Positions 1 through 5,444 of a stretch of DNA of 5,700 nt are shown piece by piece. A program made the translations under genes and the position numbers. Source of the stretch: Nitrosotalea sp. (GTDB taxonomy: Archaea; Thermoproteota; Nitrososphaeria; Nitrososphaerales; Nitrosopumilaceae); contig JARLFW010000026.1 in NCBI GenBank assembly GCA_031296345.1, forward strand, positions 1 to 5,700, given 5' to 3'. The number at the start of each line of letters is the position of its first letter. Position 1 is the stretch's first letter. Below the pieces are notes generated by a model, which searched no databases, was not told the origin of the DNA, and saw only the letters and a list, made by a program, of their open reading frames with translations.

Positions 1-51
1 TTGGTTAGATTGATATACGTCTGAAAGTCAATTTTTGTCAAAGTCAACAGA

Positions 52-58
52 TTTAATC
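52..58 (+). promoter_or_regulatory. Possible box A (TATA) of the topoisomerase gene
   Basis: TTTAATC is centred about 25 nt before the ATG at 80. That is the spacing expected if transcription starts at or next to the start codon (leaderless mRNA). The same spacing recurs before other genes in the window. The match is weak and the region is AT-rich, so this is only suggestive. Confidence 0.3.
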
Positions 59-79
59 AAAAATTTAGTGATAACAAAA

Positions 80-1645
80 ATGAAATGGAAAACCCTTCAA
101 CATAATGGCATTGCGTTTCTTCCTCCCTATGAGTCAAAAGGAATTACGATCAAGATCAAGGGAGAGAAAGTTCCCCTAAGCATTGATGCTGAAGAAATGG
201 TTTACCAGTGGGCAAAAAAGAAAGACACCCCATATGTTAAAGATCAAGTTTTTCAAAAAAACTTTCTAGCAGCATTTGTAAAAGTACTTCCAGCAAAATT
301 CAAAAATAATTCACTTGTAGATATTGACTTTTCTGAAGCATTCAAGGTAGTCGACATGGAAAAAGATTCCAAGCTGACCATGACAAAAGAAGAGAAGAAA
401 AAGATTGCAGCTACAAGAAAAGAGATCAAGGAAAAAATGAAGGCAAAATATGGCAAGGCAATAATTGATGGAAAGGAAGTTGACGTTGCAAACTGGATGG
501 CAGAGCCTCCAGGACTTTTCATAGGAAGAGGAGATCATCCACTAAGGGGCAAATGGAAACCAAAGGTTACAGAAAAAGATGTTACACTAAATCTTGGAAA
601 AGAAGCCAAAGTACCTCATGGTGATTGGGGCAAGATAATTCACGAGTCTGATTTTATGTGGCTTGCAAGCTGGGTGGATGTACTTACTGATAAGAGAAAA
701 TATGTTTGGCTTTCTGATACATCTGACCTCAAACAAGAGCGTGACAAGATGAAATACGACAAGGCAACAAAACTTGCAGCCGAGATTGACAAAGTTTTAG
801 GACTAGTGATTAAAAAAATGTCAGATAAAGATGAGAAGGTAAGGAGAGTCGCAACTGTTTGTTATCTAATTTACAAGACTGCAATGAGAGTAGGTGATGA
901 AAAGGATCCAGATGAAGCAGATACAGTAGGTGCTACAACATTGAGAGTAGAACATGTTAGTCTAAGACCAGGTGTAATAGAGTTTGACTTTTTAGGAAAA
1001 GACAGTGTAAGATGGCAAAAACCACTTGCAGTAACAGAACAGGACAAGATGTTTTATGAGAATCTCAAAAAGCTTACAGAGAAAAAGAAAAAGGATGATC
1101 TCATATTTGACGGAATTACTTCAAGACATGTAAATGAATTTCTCAGTGAAATAGTAAAGGGGCTCACTGCCAAAGTCTTTAGAACATATCTTGCAACCCA
1201 AGTAGTAACAAATTATCTTAAAAAAGTAGACAACCTAAAATCAAAATCTGAAAATATCAAGATATACCATGCAAAACTTGCCAATTTGGATGCTGCAATA
1301 ACATGCAACCACAAGAGAACCATACCAAAGAACTTTGATGAATCTTTACAGAAGAGACGTGATGCAATAAAGAAAATACATGAAACCAAACCTAAAACTG
1401 AGAAACAGGCAGAGAAACTAAAACAGCGCGAAGAAAAACTAAAACTTACTCTAGAATTAACTGAAAAAACTCGAGATTATAATTTAGGAACATCTCTTAG
1501 AAATTATATCGACCCCCGAGTTGTCAAAGCTTGGTCAGATGCAGTGGGACTAGAATGGGAGAAACTTTACACATCTGCACTTCAAAAGAAATTCCAGTGG
1601 GTATCAAAAGTTGATACCAATTGGAAAAATATCGTACAATCCTAA
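80..1645 (+). CDS. DNA topoisomerase IB (eukaryote-type)
   Basis: Type IB topoisomerase, which relaxes supercoils by transient single-strand cleavage through a 3'-phosphotyrosine; it acts on chromosomal DNA in the cytoplasm. The 521-residue protein (from ATG 80) follows the core of human TOP1. An N-terminal KWK...PPYE segment (residues 2-18) and GRGDHP (149-154) belong to the DNA-binding core. The catalytic domain holds MRVGDEK (Arg270), FLGKDSVR (Lys307), AKVFRTY (Arg368), CNHKR (His411) and the active-site NYIDPR (Tyr476). These equal human Arg488, Lys532, Arg590, His632 and Tyr723. A Lys/Glu-rich stretch at about 415-465 is the coiled-coil linker. The long charged N-terminal domain of the human enzyme is absent. 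An in-frame TTG at 35 would add 15 residues, but homology begins at the ATG and there is no Shine-Dalgarno sequence, so I prefer 80. Family assignment is near certain. Confidence 0.96.
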   Translation: MKWKTLQHNGIAFLPPYESKGITIKIKGEKVPLSIDAEEMVYQWAKKKDTPYVKDQVFQKNFLAAFVKVLPAKFKNNSLVDIDFSEAFKVVDMEKDSKLTMTKEEKKKIAATRKEIKEKMKAKYGKAIIDGKEVDVANWMAEPPGLFIGRGDHPLRGKWKPKVTEKDVTLNLGKEAKVPHGDWGKIIHESDFMWLASWVDVLTDKRKYVWLSDTSDLKQERDKMKYDKATKLAAEIDKVLGLVIKKMSDKDEKVRRVATVCYLIYKTAMRVGDEKDPDEADTVGATTLRVEHVSLRPGVIEFDFLGKDSVRWQKPLAVTEQDKMFYENLKKLTEKKKKDDLIFDGITSRHVNEFLSEIVKGLTAKVFRTYLATQVVTNYLKKVDNLKSKSENIKIYHAKLANLDAAITCNHKRTIPKNFDESLQKRRDAIKKIHETKPKTEKQAEKLKQREEKLKLTLELTEKTRDYNLGTSLRNYIDPRVVKAWSDAVGLEWEKLYTSALQKKFQWVSKVDTNWKNIVQS

Positions 1646-1655
1646 GCAAGCTACA

Positions 1656-1662
1656 TTTAATT
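1656..1662 (+). promoter_or_regulatory. Possible box A of the tRNA gene
   Basis: TTTAATT is centred 30 nt before the first base of the mature tRNA, in the 43-nt gap after the topoisomerase stop codon. It would place transcription start a few bases before the tRNA 5' end, leaving a short leader for RNase P to remove. Inferred from position and base composition only. Confidence 0.4.
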
Positions 1663-1688
1663 GCATCAAGAATTTAGGCGTTAATTAT

Positions 1689-1780
1689 GCCGGGGTAGCT
1701 CAGCCTGGCCTAGAGTGCCAGTCCACATAAGGGTATTACTCATAATCTGGAGGTCGTGGGTTCGAAACCCACCCCCGGTA
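1689..1780 (+). tRNA. tRNA with anticodon CAU (elongator Met likely), intron-containing
   Basis: Acceptor strand 1689-1695 pairs with 1773-1779, with a G1-U72 wobble at the end, and A73 is at 1780. The D arm is 1698-1701 with 1713-1716 (G10-U25 wobble), and its loop contains GG. The T arm is GTGGG/CCCAC with loop TTCGAAA. After removal of a 16-nt intron (1722-1737) the anticodon stem is CCAGA/TCTGG and the loop is CTCATAA, with anticodon CAT at 1741-1743. The mature RNA is 76 nt. CCA is not encoded. The initiator tRNA is unlikely: the anticodon stem lacks the three G-C pairs (GGG/CCC) of initiators and the first pair is not A1-U72. An isoleucine tRNA whose C34 is converted to agmatidine is the remaining alternative, because it also carries CAU. 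The gene sits alone between the topoisomerase and malic enzyme genes. Confidence 0.95.
1722..1737 (+). other. tRNA intron at non-canonical position 30/31 with BHB splice motif
   Basis: Sixteen bases (TCCACATAAGGGTATT) interrupt the 5' side of the anticodon stem. A bulge-helix-bulge motif for the archaeal splicing endonuclease can be drawn. The outer helix is GAG 1713-1715 with CTC 1739-1741. The 3-nt bulge is AGT 1720-1722, cut after 1721. The four-pair central helix is TGCC 1716-1719 with GGTA 1732-1735 (one G-U). The second bulge is TTA 1736-1738, cut after 1737. The inner helix is weak: one C-G pair (1723/1731) closing a 7-nt loop. Both cuts fall after the second base of each bulge, as expected. 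The outer and central helices use the 3' strand of the D stem, so the precursor must refold after splicing. Confidence 0.88.
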
Positions 1781-1787
1781 TACACCG

Positions 1788-1795
1788 TTTTATTT
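1788..1795 (+). terminator. Oligo-T terminator after the tRNA
   Basis: A run of four T, an A, and three more T begins 8 nt after the tRNA discriminator base. Archaeal RNA polymerase stops at such short T tracts without needing a hairpin. It partly overlaps the box A of the next gene, so termination and initiation signals share these bases. Confidence 0.45.
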
Positions 1796-1799
1796 AATA
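1793..1799 (+). promoter_or_regulatory. Box A of the malic enzyme gene
   Basis: TTTAATA is centred 27 nt before the ATG at 1823. That spacing predicts a leaderless or nearly leaderless transcript, and no Shine-Dalgarno sequence is visible before the ATG, which fits. It is one of the better box A matches in the window. Confidence 0.5.
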
Positions 1800-1822
1800 C
1801 ATGACAGGCAAATAATGCAATC

Positions 1823-2989
1823 ATGGTTTTAGATAGTAACTCCAAAAAAGCAATCGCCCTTCACAAATTACTCAAAGGTAAAATTATTGTCACAGGAAAG
1901 ATTCGTAAACTAAAACGCAACCAGATAAAGCTGATCTATACGCCAGGTGTTGCTGCTGTTTGTGAGGAGATTTTTCATCATCCAGAAAAAAAATGGGATT
2001 ACACTTCAAAGGGTAATAATGTTGCCATAGTTACAGACGGTACAAGAATCCTAGGGTTGGGAAATATTGGTCCATATGCAGCTCTTCCAGTGATGGAGGG
2101 AAAAGCTGTCTTGTATCGAGAGTTTGGCAGCATAAGTGCTTTTCCAATATGTTTGAATGAAACTAACAAGGAGAAAATAATTGCAGCTATCAAGGCAATT
2201 GAACCTGCATTTGGCGCAATAAATCTTGAAGATATAGAATCACCAAAAGTTTTAGAAATTTCTGAAGAATTAGAAAAATCTCTTTCAATACCAGTATTTC
2301 ATGATGATAGACATGGTACTTCAGTTGTTGCACTTGCAGCACTTTTGAATTCTCTAAAACTTGTCAACAAACAATTACAATCAATAAAGATAGTTGTTGC
2401 TGGTGCAGGCTCGGCAGGTTATGGGATAACAAAGTTGCTTATTGCAGCTGGTTGTAAAAATATTATTGTTACAGATTCTGATGGTGCGATTTACAAAGGA
2501 AGAACAAAAAATATGAGCAAGTATAAAAATGAACTGGCAAATATAACAAACTCAAAAAGAGAAAAAGGAGAACTTTTCGACGTGATGAAAAATGCTGATG
2601 TATTCATTGGCGTTTCAGGAAGAAAGGATTTGCTAAATGGAGAGATTATAAAACAAATGAACAAGGATTCAATAATTTTTGCACTAACAAATCCTACCCC
2701 TGAGGTAAAACCAAGTATTGCAAAGGCATCCGGTGCCAAAATTGTTGCAACTGGAAGCTATCTCTATCCCAACAAGGTCAATAATGCTCTAGTATTCCCT
2801 CATATCATGAGAGTCATATTAGATAAAAAAGTAAAAAAGATAACAACTGATTTGTTGATTGCAACAGCTCAGGCAATTGCCAATACTATTCCTGAAAAGA
2901 AATTGCATTGTGACAACATAATTCCAGACATGTACAACAAAAATATGCAGAAGAACATATTCAGAGCATTATCAAAACTGTACGCTTGA
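1823..2989 (+). CDS. Malic enzyme (malate dehydrogenase, oxaloacetate-decarboxylating)
   Basis: Converts malate plus NAD(P)+ to pyruvate, CO2 and NAD(P)H, linking C4 acids to pyruvate; cytoplasmic. The 388-residue length matches the short archaeal/bacterial form without a phosphotransacetylase-like extension. The malic N-terminal domain shows YTPGVA (catalytic Tyr39), TDGTRILGLGNIGP (72-84), and MEGKAV (catalytic Lys94). Metal ligands lie in NLEDIESP (Glu136, Asp137) and FHDDRHGT (Asp161/Asp162). The NAD-binding domain begins with the Rossmann glycine motif GAGSAGYG (194-201), followed by strand VTDSDG; the acidic residue there (Asp218) hints at NAD over NADP but does not settle it. FALTNPTPE (286-294) and YPNKVNNALVFP (315-326) are the C-terminal substrate-site motifs. 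FHDDR and FPH replace the usual FHDDQ and FPG. It has its own promoter and follows a tRNA, so it is probably monocistronic. Confidence 0.94.
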   Translation: MVLDSNSKKAIALHKLLKGKIIVTGKIRKLKRNQIKLIYTPGVAAVCEEIFHHPEKKWDYTSKGNNVAIVTDGTRILGLGNIGPYAALPVMEGKAVLYREFGSISAFPICLNETNKEKIIAAIKAIEPAFGAINLEDIESPKVLEISEELEKSLSIPVFHDDRHGTSVVALAALLNSLKLVNKQLQSIKIVVAGAGSAGYGITKLLIAAGCKNIIVTDSDGAIYKGRTKNMSKYKNELANITNSKREKGELFDVMKNADVFIGVSGRKDLLNGEIIKQMNKDSIIFALTNPTPEVKPSIAKASGAKIVATGSYLYPNKVNNALVFPHIMRVILDKKVKKITTDLLIATAQAIANTIPEKKLHCDNIIPDMYNKNMQKNIFRALSKLYA

Positions 2990-3020
2990 TAAATTCAAGT
3001 AAAATATCACATTCGAGTGC

Positions 3021-3049
3021 ATTTTTGGTCGCGATCATTTTTTATTTTT
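3021..3049 (+). terminator. T-rich termination region after malic enzyme
   Basis: Three T runs (five at 3022-3026, six at 3038-3043, five at 3045-3049) lie 32-60 nt after the malic enzyme stop codon. A short TCGCGA palindrome sits between the first and second, too small to be a bacterial-type hairpin. This is a typical archaeal oligo-T terminator, although the last T-rich part could also serve as an upstream promoter element. Confidence 0.5.
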
Positions 3050-3066
3050 ACCACTATGGACTCAAG

Positions 3067-3077
3067 AGATGCATCCA
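3067..3077. repeat. 11-bp repeat with GATGCATC palindrome, copy 1
   Basis: AGATGCATCCA occurs here and again at 3187-3197, exactly 120 bp later, inside the start of the regulator gene. Each copy contains the 8-bp palindrome GATGCATC. The two copies flank the promoter and start of the regulator gene. It may be a pair of binding sites or chance. Confidence 0.3.
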
Positions 3078-3094
3078 AAGTCCGTACTGCTTAT

Positions 3095-3114
3095 GTTAGT
3101 TAAAATAAACTAAC
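3095..3114. promoter_or_regulatory. Perfect 7-6-7 palindrome, candidate operator of the TrmB-like gene
   Basis: GTTAGTT and AACTAAC are perfect inverted arms of 7 bp around the spacer AAAATA. The symmetry extends by a further 3 bp on each side (ATG/CAT) if one unpaired G is allowed at the outer right edge. The site ends 8 nt before the ATG at 3123 and overlaps the likely box A (TTATGTT, 3091-3097), centred 29 nt before that ATG. A protein bound here would block promoter access, the usual arrangement for autorepression. The arms are short and AT-rich but the match is exact. Binding by the neighbouring regulator is inferred. Confidence 0.55.
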
Positions 3115-3122
3115 CATAGTAC

Positions 3123-4010
3123 ATGAGCAGAAAAGCAGTATTACAAGAGAGACGAACAAACTCTTCATTTGGTACAAATGAAGAGAAGATGCATCCAGTT
3201 CATTTCATCAACCAACGAAAAGAGTTACTTGCAGATTTGATGAACATGGGTTTAGAAGAATCAGAAGCAATCATGTATCTGGGATTATTACACATAGGAC
3301 CAATCACAGTTGGTAATTTAGCAGTAAAGTTAGGACTTGATAGAGGTAAGATGTACAGGTCTCTAACAAAATTAAGAAATTACGGTCTAGTTACTACGTC
3401 ATTTTCAAATCCAGTAATAGTTACTCCAGCAGAGCCAAGCAAAGCACTGGAGACAATAATTGAGAAAAAACGTGATGAGCTTCATTCAATGAAAAAGTTA
3501 TCACAAAAAGTAATCATAAATCTGAAGATCCACAAAACAGAGATTGAGGAAGCGGGTACTAGTACATTTTCAGTACTTCAAAGCAGACCAATCATCTACA
3601 ACAGAATTGGTAGAATACTTGATGACAGTAAAAATAATCTCATCTATATCGTTACAACAACTAACGATATCGCCAAAATGTACTATACTTCCATGCCTGA
3701 GAAGATACTAAATGCCAAGAAAAATAATGTCACTATCAGGGTAATAACAGAGGATAAACCAACAAAAGTCATTTCTGAGATGATAAAGAGACTAAATGCA
3801 AGCGAGGTACGAGTCGGAGTATTACCTTCAAAAGGAAGAATGATTGTTGAAAAGGAAAAACAAATTGTAATGTCCGAGTCCTCGGAAGATTTGGCAGATT
3901 CAGGTAACAGTGATGTTGCCATTCATACCAACTCGATGGAAATAGTTCAAAATATGTTCAGTTTATGTGAATTTCTCTGGAACAACTCTAAAGAATTTGT
4001 TGAGATATGA
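3123..4010 (+). CDS. TrmB-family transcriptional regulator
   Basis: Predicted DNA-binding regulator of 295 residues. A TrmB-type winged helix-turn-helix covers about residues 33-95: MNMGLEESEAIMYLGLLHIGP is helix 1-2 of the pattern, ITVGNLAVKLGLDRGKMYRSL contains the turn and recognition helix, and KLRNYGLV leads into the wing. Residues 103-140 form a charged helix suited to dimerisation. Residues 148-292 resemble the C-terminal effector domain found in TrmB-like proteins, ending in the typical VAIHTNS...FSLCEFLWNNS pattern. The ligand cannot be told: archaeal TrmB binds sugars, but family members vary widely. There is no membrane segment. The first 30 residues are polar and probably disordered; Met23 (ATG 3189) is an alternative start, but box A spacing favours 3123. 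A palindrome just upstream suggests autoregulation. A histidine kinase gene follows 54 nt downstream. Confidence 0.88.
   Translation: MSRKAVLQERRTNSSFGTNEEKMHPVHFINQRKELLADLMNMGLEESEAIMYLGLLHIGPITVGNLAVKLGLDRGKMYRSLTKLRNYGLVTTSFSNPVIVTPAEPSKALETIIEKKRDELHSMKKLSQKVIINLKIHKTEIEEAGTSTFSVLQSRPIIYNRIGRILDDSKNNLIYIVTTTNDIAKMYYTSMPEKILNAKKNNVTIRVITEDKPTKVISEMIKRLNASEVRVGVLPSKGRMIVEKEKQIVMSESSEDLADSGNSDVAIHTNSMEIVQNMFSLCEFLWNNSKEFVEI
3187..3197. repeat. 11-bp repeat with GATGCATC palindrome, copy 2
   Basis: Second copy of AGATGCATCCA, within codons 22-25 of the TrmB-like gene and covering the alternative start Met23. See copy 1 at 3067-3077. Confidence 0.3.
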
Positions 4011-4033
4011 ATATGACGAATTTGATTTACCCA

Positions 4034-4040
4034 ATTTACA
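4034..4040 (+). promoter_or_regulatory. Possible box A of the histidine kinase gene
   Basis: ATTTACA is centred 28 nt before the ATG at 4065. If real, the kinase can be transcribed separately from the regulator, and ATG 4065 is the start. The short gap after the regulator stop codon also permits read-through, so both may apply. Confidence 0.35.
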
Positions 4041-4064
4041 TTGGATTATTTGGTGAAAAATAAA

Positions 4065-4880
4065 ATGGAAGAAATTAAAGAGATTCACGTCCCTGAAATT
4101 TATGATGACATAGTAAGAGCTGACATTAATGATATAGAGATAAAAAAAGAAGCAATTCATCTTGATATCAAAGACAAGATCCAAGAGCTTCTAAAGGCAG
4201 AAAGATTGGCAGTACTTGGGGAGTTCTCTGCTAGAATAAATCACGATCTTCGAAATCCACTTTCAATCATCAAGAATTCCACATCTTTAATAAAAGAGAA
4301 AAATCTCACTGTTGAGCAGAAAGTAAAACAATGTGATACCATTGAGAGGGCAATTTTTAGAATTACTCATCAGATAGAAGATGTTTTAGATTTTGTAGAA
4401 TTGCAGAATATGGAAATAAAACCATGCCTTGTATCTCAGATTATAACAAATGCATGGTCAGAAATCAGATTACCAAAAAATAAAACTGAACTACAAATGA
4501 CATATGATAAGGATGTTACAATTGATTGTGATCAGGAACAGATCAAGGTAGCTTTTAAAAATATTTTGTTAAATGCAGTTCAGTCGATGGATTATCAAGG
4601 TAAGATCGACATAACAATATCTGAAGTTGCAAATCGTGTTCAAATAGAAATAGAAGACAACGGTCCTGGAATTTCAGAAGAGATATTACCAAAAATATTT
4701 GATCCACTTTTTACCACCAAGCAATCAGGTACAGGACTTGGTCTTTCAAGTTGTAATAATATTATAAAAAGTCACAGAGGAAAAATAAGTGTCAATACCA
4801 AAGTGGATGCTGGAACTAGATTCACAATTGATCTTCCAATTAATCCATATCAAGTCTTTAACAAATATACTCGAAAGTGA
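4065..4880 (+). CDS. Soluble sensor-type histidine kinase
   Basis: ATP-dependent protein kinase that autophosphorylates on histidine, 271 residues from ATG 4065. The dimerisation/phosphoacceptor domain begins at about residue 45 ([21 protein letters not shown]) with phospho-acceptor His60. The ATP-binding domain is complete: N box FKNILLNAV (Asn166, Asn170), G1 box DNGPG (198-202), F box FDPLF (212-216) and G2 box GTGLGL (222-227). There is no transmembrane segment, PAS, GAF or HAMP domain. Only about 44 charged, unrecognised residues precede the kinase core, so any signal must come from a partner or that short segment. No receiver-domain protein is encoded in this window; the neighbour is a TrmB-like regulator 54 nt upstream. 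In-frame TTG 4041 and GTG 4053 could extend the protein by 8 or 4 residues; ATG is preferred from codon type and box A spacing. Confidence 0.9.
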   Translation: MEEIKEIHVPEIYDDIVRADINDIEIKKEAIHLDIKDKIQELLKAERLAVLGEFSARINHDLRNPLSIIKNSTSLIKEKNLTVEQKVKQCDTIERAIFRITHQIEDVLDFVELQNMEIKPCLVSQIITNAWSEIRLPKNKTELQMTYDKDVTIDCDQEQIKVAFKNILLNAVQSMDYQGKIDITISEVANRVQIEIEDNGPGISEEILPKIFDPLFTTKQSGTGLGLSSCNNIIKSHRGKISVNTKVDAGTRFTIDLPINPYQVFNKYTRK

Positions 4881-4892
4881 GTTTAAAGATAA

Positions 4893-4912
4893 TTGGTTAA
4901 ATAACTAATCAA
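4893..4912. promoter_or_regulatory. Imperfect 7-6-7 inverted repeat, possible operator
   Basis: TTGGTTA and TAATCAA are inverted arms with one mismatch around a 6-nt spacer, with a perfect inner element GTTA-AA-TAAC. It lies 12 nt after the kinase stop codon and about 30 nt before the box A of the exported-protein gene. With two one-base gaps it aligns to the palindrome at 3095-3114 over GTTAA, ATAA and CTAA. It may be a second site for the same protein, or only AT-rich similarity. No T run follows, so it is not a convincing terminator. Confidence 0.3.
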
Positions 4913-4943
4913 GACTAGCTCATTCATGATAACACCCGAATAC

Positions 4944-4950
4944 TTTTATT
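4944..4950 (+). promoter_or_regulatory. Box A of the exported-protein gene
   Basis: TTTTATT is centred 28 nt before the ATG at 4975, predicting a leaderless transcript. No Shine-Dalgarno sequence is seen at the correct distance. An out-of-frame ATG at 4970 overlaps a TGA and is ignored. Confidence 0.5.
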
Positions 4951-4974
4951 TTCATACAAAATAGAGACAATGAA

Positions 4975-5349
4975 ATGTCAATAAAGTTCATAGTCTTTAC
5001 GGTCCTATTTTCTCTTGCTTTATCCATGATGATATCCCAAGAGGCTAGCGCTTTAACAAATTGGTCAGGTCAATACACTCGTACTACAACGGCAAGCTTG
5101 GGCCCAAGTAAGGTATGTGGTGACCACATATGTAGATCAGGAGAAAGTTCCAAATGGTCACATGCAGTTATGGCATCACAACGTCAAGGTCCTACAAAAG
5201 CTACTGGTGGATATAATGGCATGGTCATAATGCATCAATTGGTTGTAAATTCAGTGATAAAACCAACTCAGGTAAATTCTGCAATGACTCCAAGTCATGA
5301 AATGGGTAAAATGTCTAGCCCACAAGTCAATATGACTAGCTCAAAATAG
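4975..5349 (+). CDS. Small exported protein with CGDHIC motif, function unknown
   Basis: A 124-residue protein with a clear Sec-type signal peptide: Lys4, a hydrophobic core at 5-20, and ASA at 24-26 as the likely signal peptidase site. There is no lipobox and no second membrane span, so the mature protein of about 98 residues should be released or bound at the cell surface. Residues 46-57 contain CGDHIC followed by RSGE and, shortly after, KW; Cys48 and Cys53 could form a disulfide or, with His51, bind metal. From memory, similar CGD-x-x-C patterns recur in exported proteins of this phylum, but I cannot name a family with a known function. The rest is low in hydrophobic residues and contains four His and seven Met in total, with a tail rich in Met, Ser and Pro. 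Two N-glycosylation sequons are present (Asn29 and Asn119). It follows the kinase gene by 94 nt with its own box A. Confidence 0.82.
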   Translation: MSIKFIVFTVLFSLALSMMISQEASALTNWSGQYTRTTTASLGPSKVCGDHICRSGESSKWSHAVMASQRQGPTKATGGYNGMVIMHQLVVNSVIKPTQVNSAMTPSHEMGKMSSPQVNMTSSK

Positions 5350-5377
5350 TAATTTCGGAATAGCATTTCAAAAACAA

Positions 5378-5388
5378 TTCCTCAGGAA
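5378..5388. terminator. Short inverted repeat after the exported-protein gene
   Basis: TTCCTCAGGAA is an exact palindrome around one central base, 28 nt after the stop codon, and is followed by the T-containing stretch CTCTTAATTTT. It could be a weak 4-bp hairpin terminator or a protein-binding site. The T-rich part (5392-5399) may alternatively be a box A for the next gene. Confidence 0.25.
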
Positions 5389-5436
5389 CTCTTAATTTTC
5401 ACACATTATGAACACATTTAGCAATGTAGTAGAATA

Positions 5437-5440
5437 GAGG
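5437..5440 (+). promoter_or_regulatory. Ribosome binding site GAGG before a TTG start
   Basis: GAGG lies 4 nt before the TTG at 5445, a workable if slightly short spacing for pairing with the 3' end of 16S rRNA. It is the only convincing Shine-Dalgarno sequence in the window. It supports TTG 5445 as the start, because no ATG or GTG exists between the upstream in-frame stop (TAG at 5430) and the conserved part of the protein. Confidence 0.5.
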
Positions 5441-5444
5441 AATA

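Noticed and set aside
35..79. TTG start giving 15 extra residues on the topoisomerase
   Set aside because: The extra residues do not resemble the family, there is no ribosome binding site, and the ATG at 80 begins right at the conserved core.
253..538. Open frames on the minus strand inside the topoisomerase gene
   Set aside because: They are antisense to a well-supported gene, show no domain or promoter, and their composition is what the complement of Lys-rich codons gives.
1689..1780. Reading the CAU tRNA as the initiator tRNA, or with anticodon ACA from the unspliced sequence
   Set aside because: The anticodon stem lacks the initiator's three G-C pairs and the first pair is not A1-U72. 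The unspliced reading leaves a mismatched stem and C at position 33, whereas splicing at 30/31 gives a standard loop with U33.
1999..2739. Minus-strand open frames inside the malic enzyme gene
   Set aside because: Antisense shadows without recognisable protein features; the + strand frame carries all the conserved motifs.
3056..3103. A 15-codon upstream reading frame (MDSRDASKVRTAYVS) ending within the palindrome before the TrmB-like gene
   Set aside because: No ribosome binding site, and box A placement predicts transcription starting after it. Frames this short occur by chance; it would be worth revisiting only if conserved in relatives.
4041..4064. TTG or GTG start for the kinase
   Set aside because: The ATG at 4065 has a box A at the spacing seen for other genes, and the extra residues add no recognised feature. 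It cannot be fully excluded.
3683..4184. Minus-strand open frames in the regulator and kinase genes
   Set aside because: Antisense to clear coding sequence and no supporting signals.
5357..5380. GGAAT...ATTCC inverted repeat after the exported-protein gene as a hairpin terminator
   Set aside because: Five base pairs around a loop of about 14 bases with no T run directly after; too weak to call.
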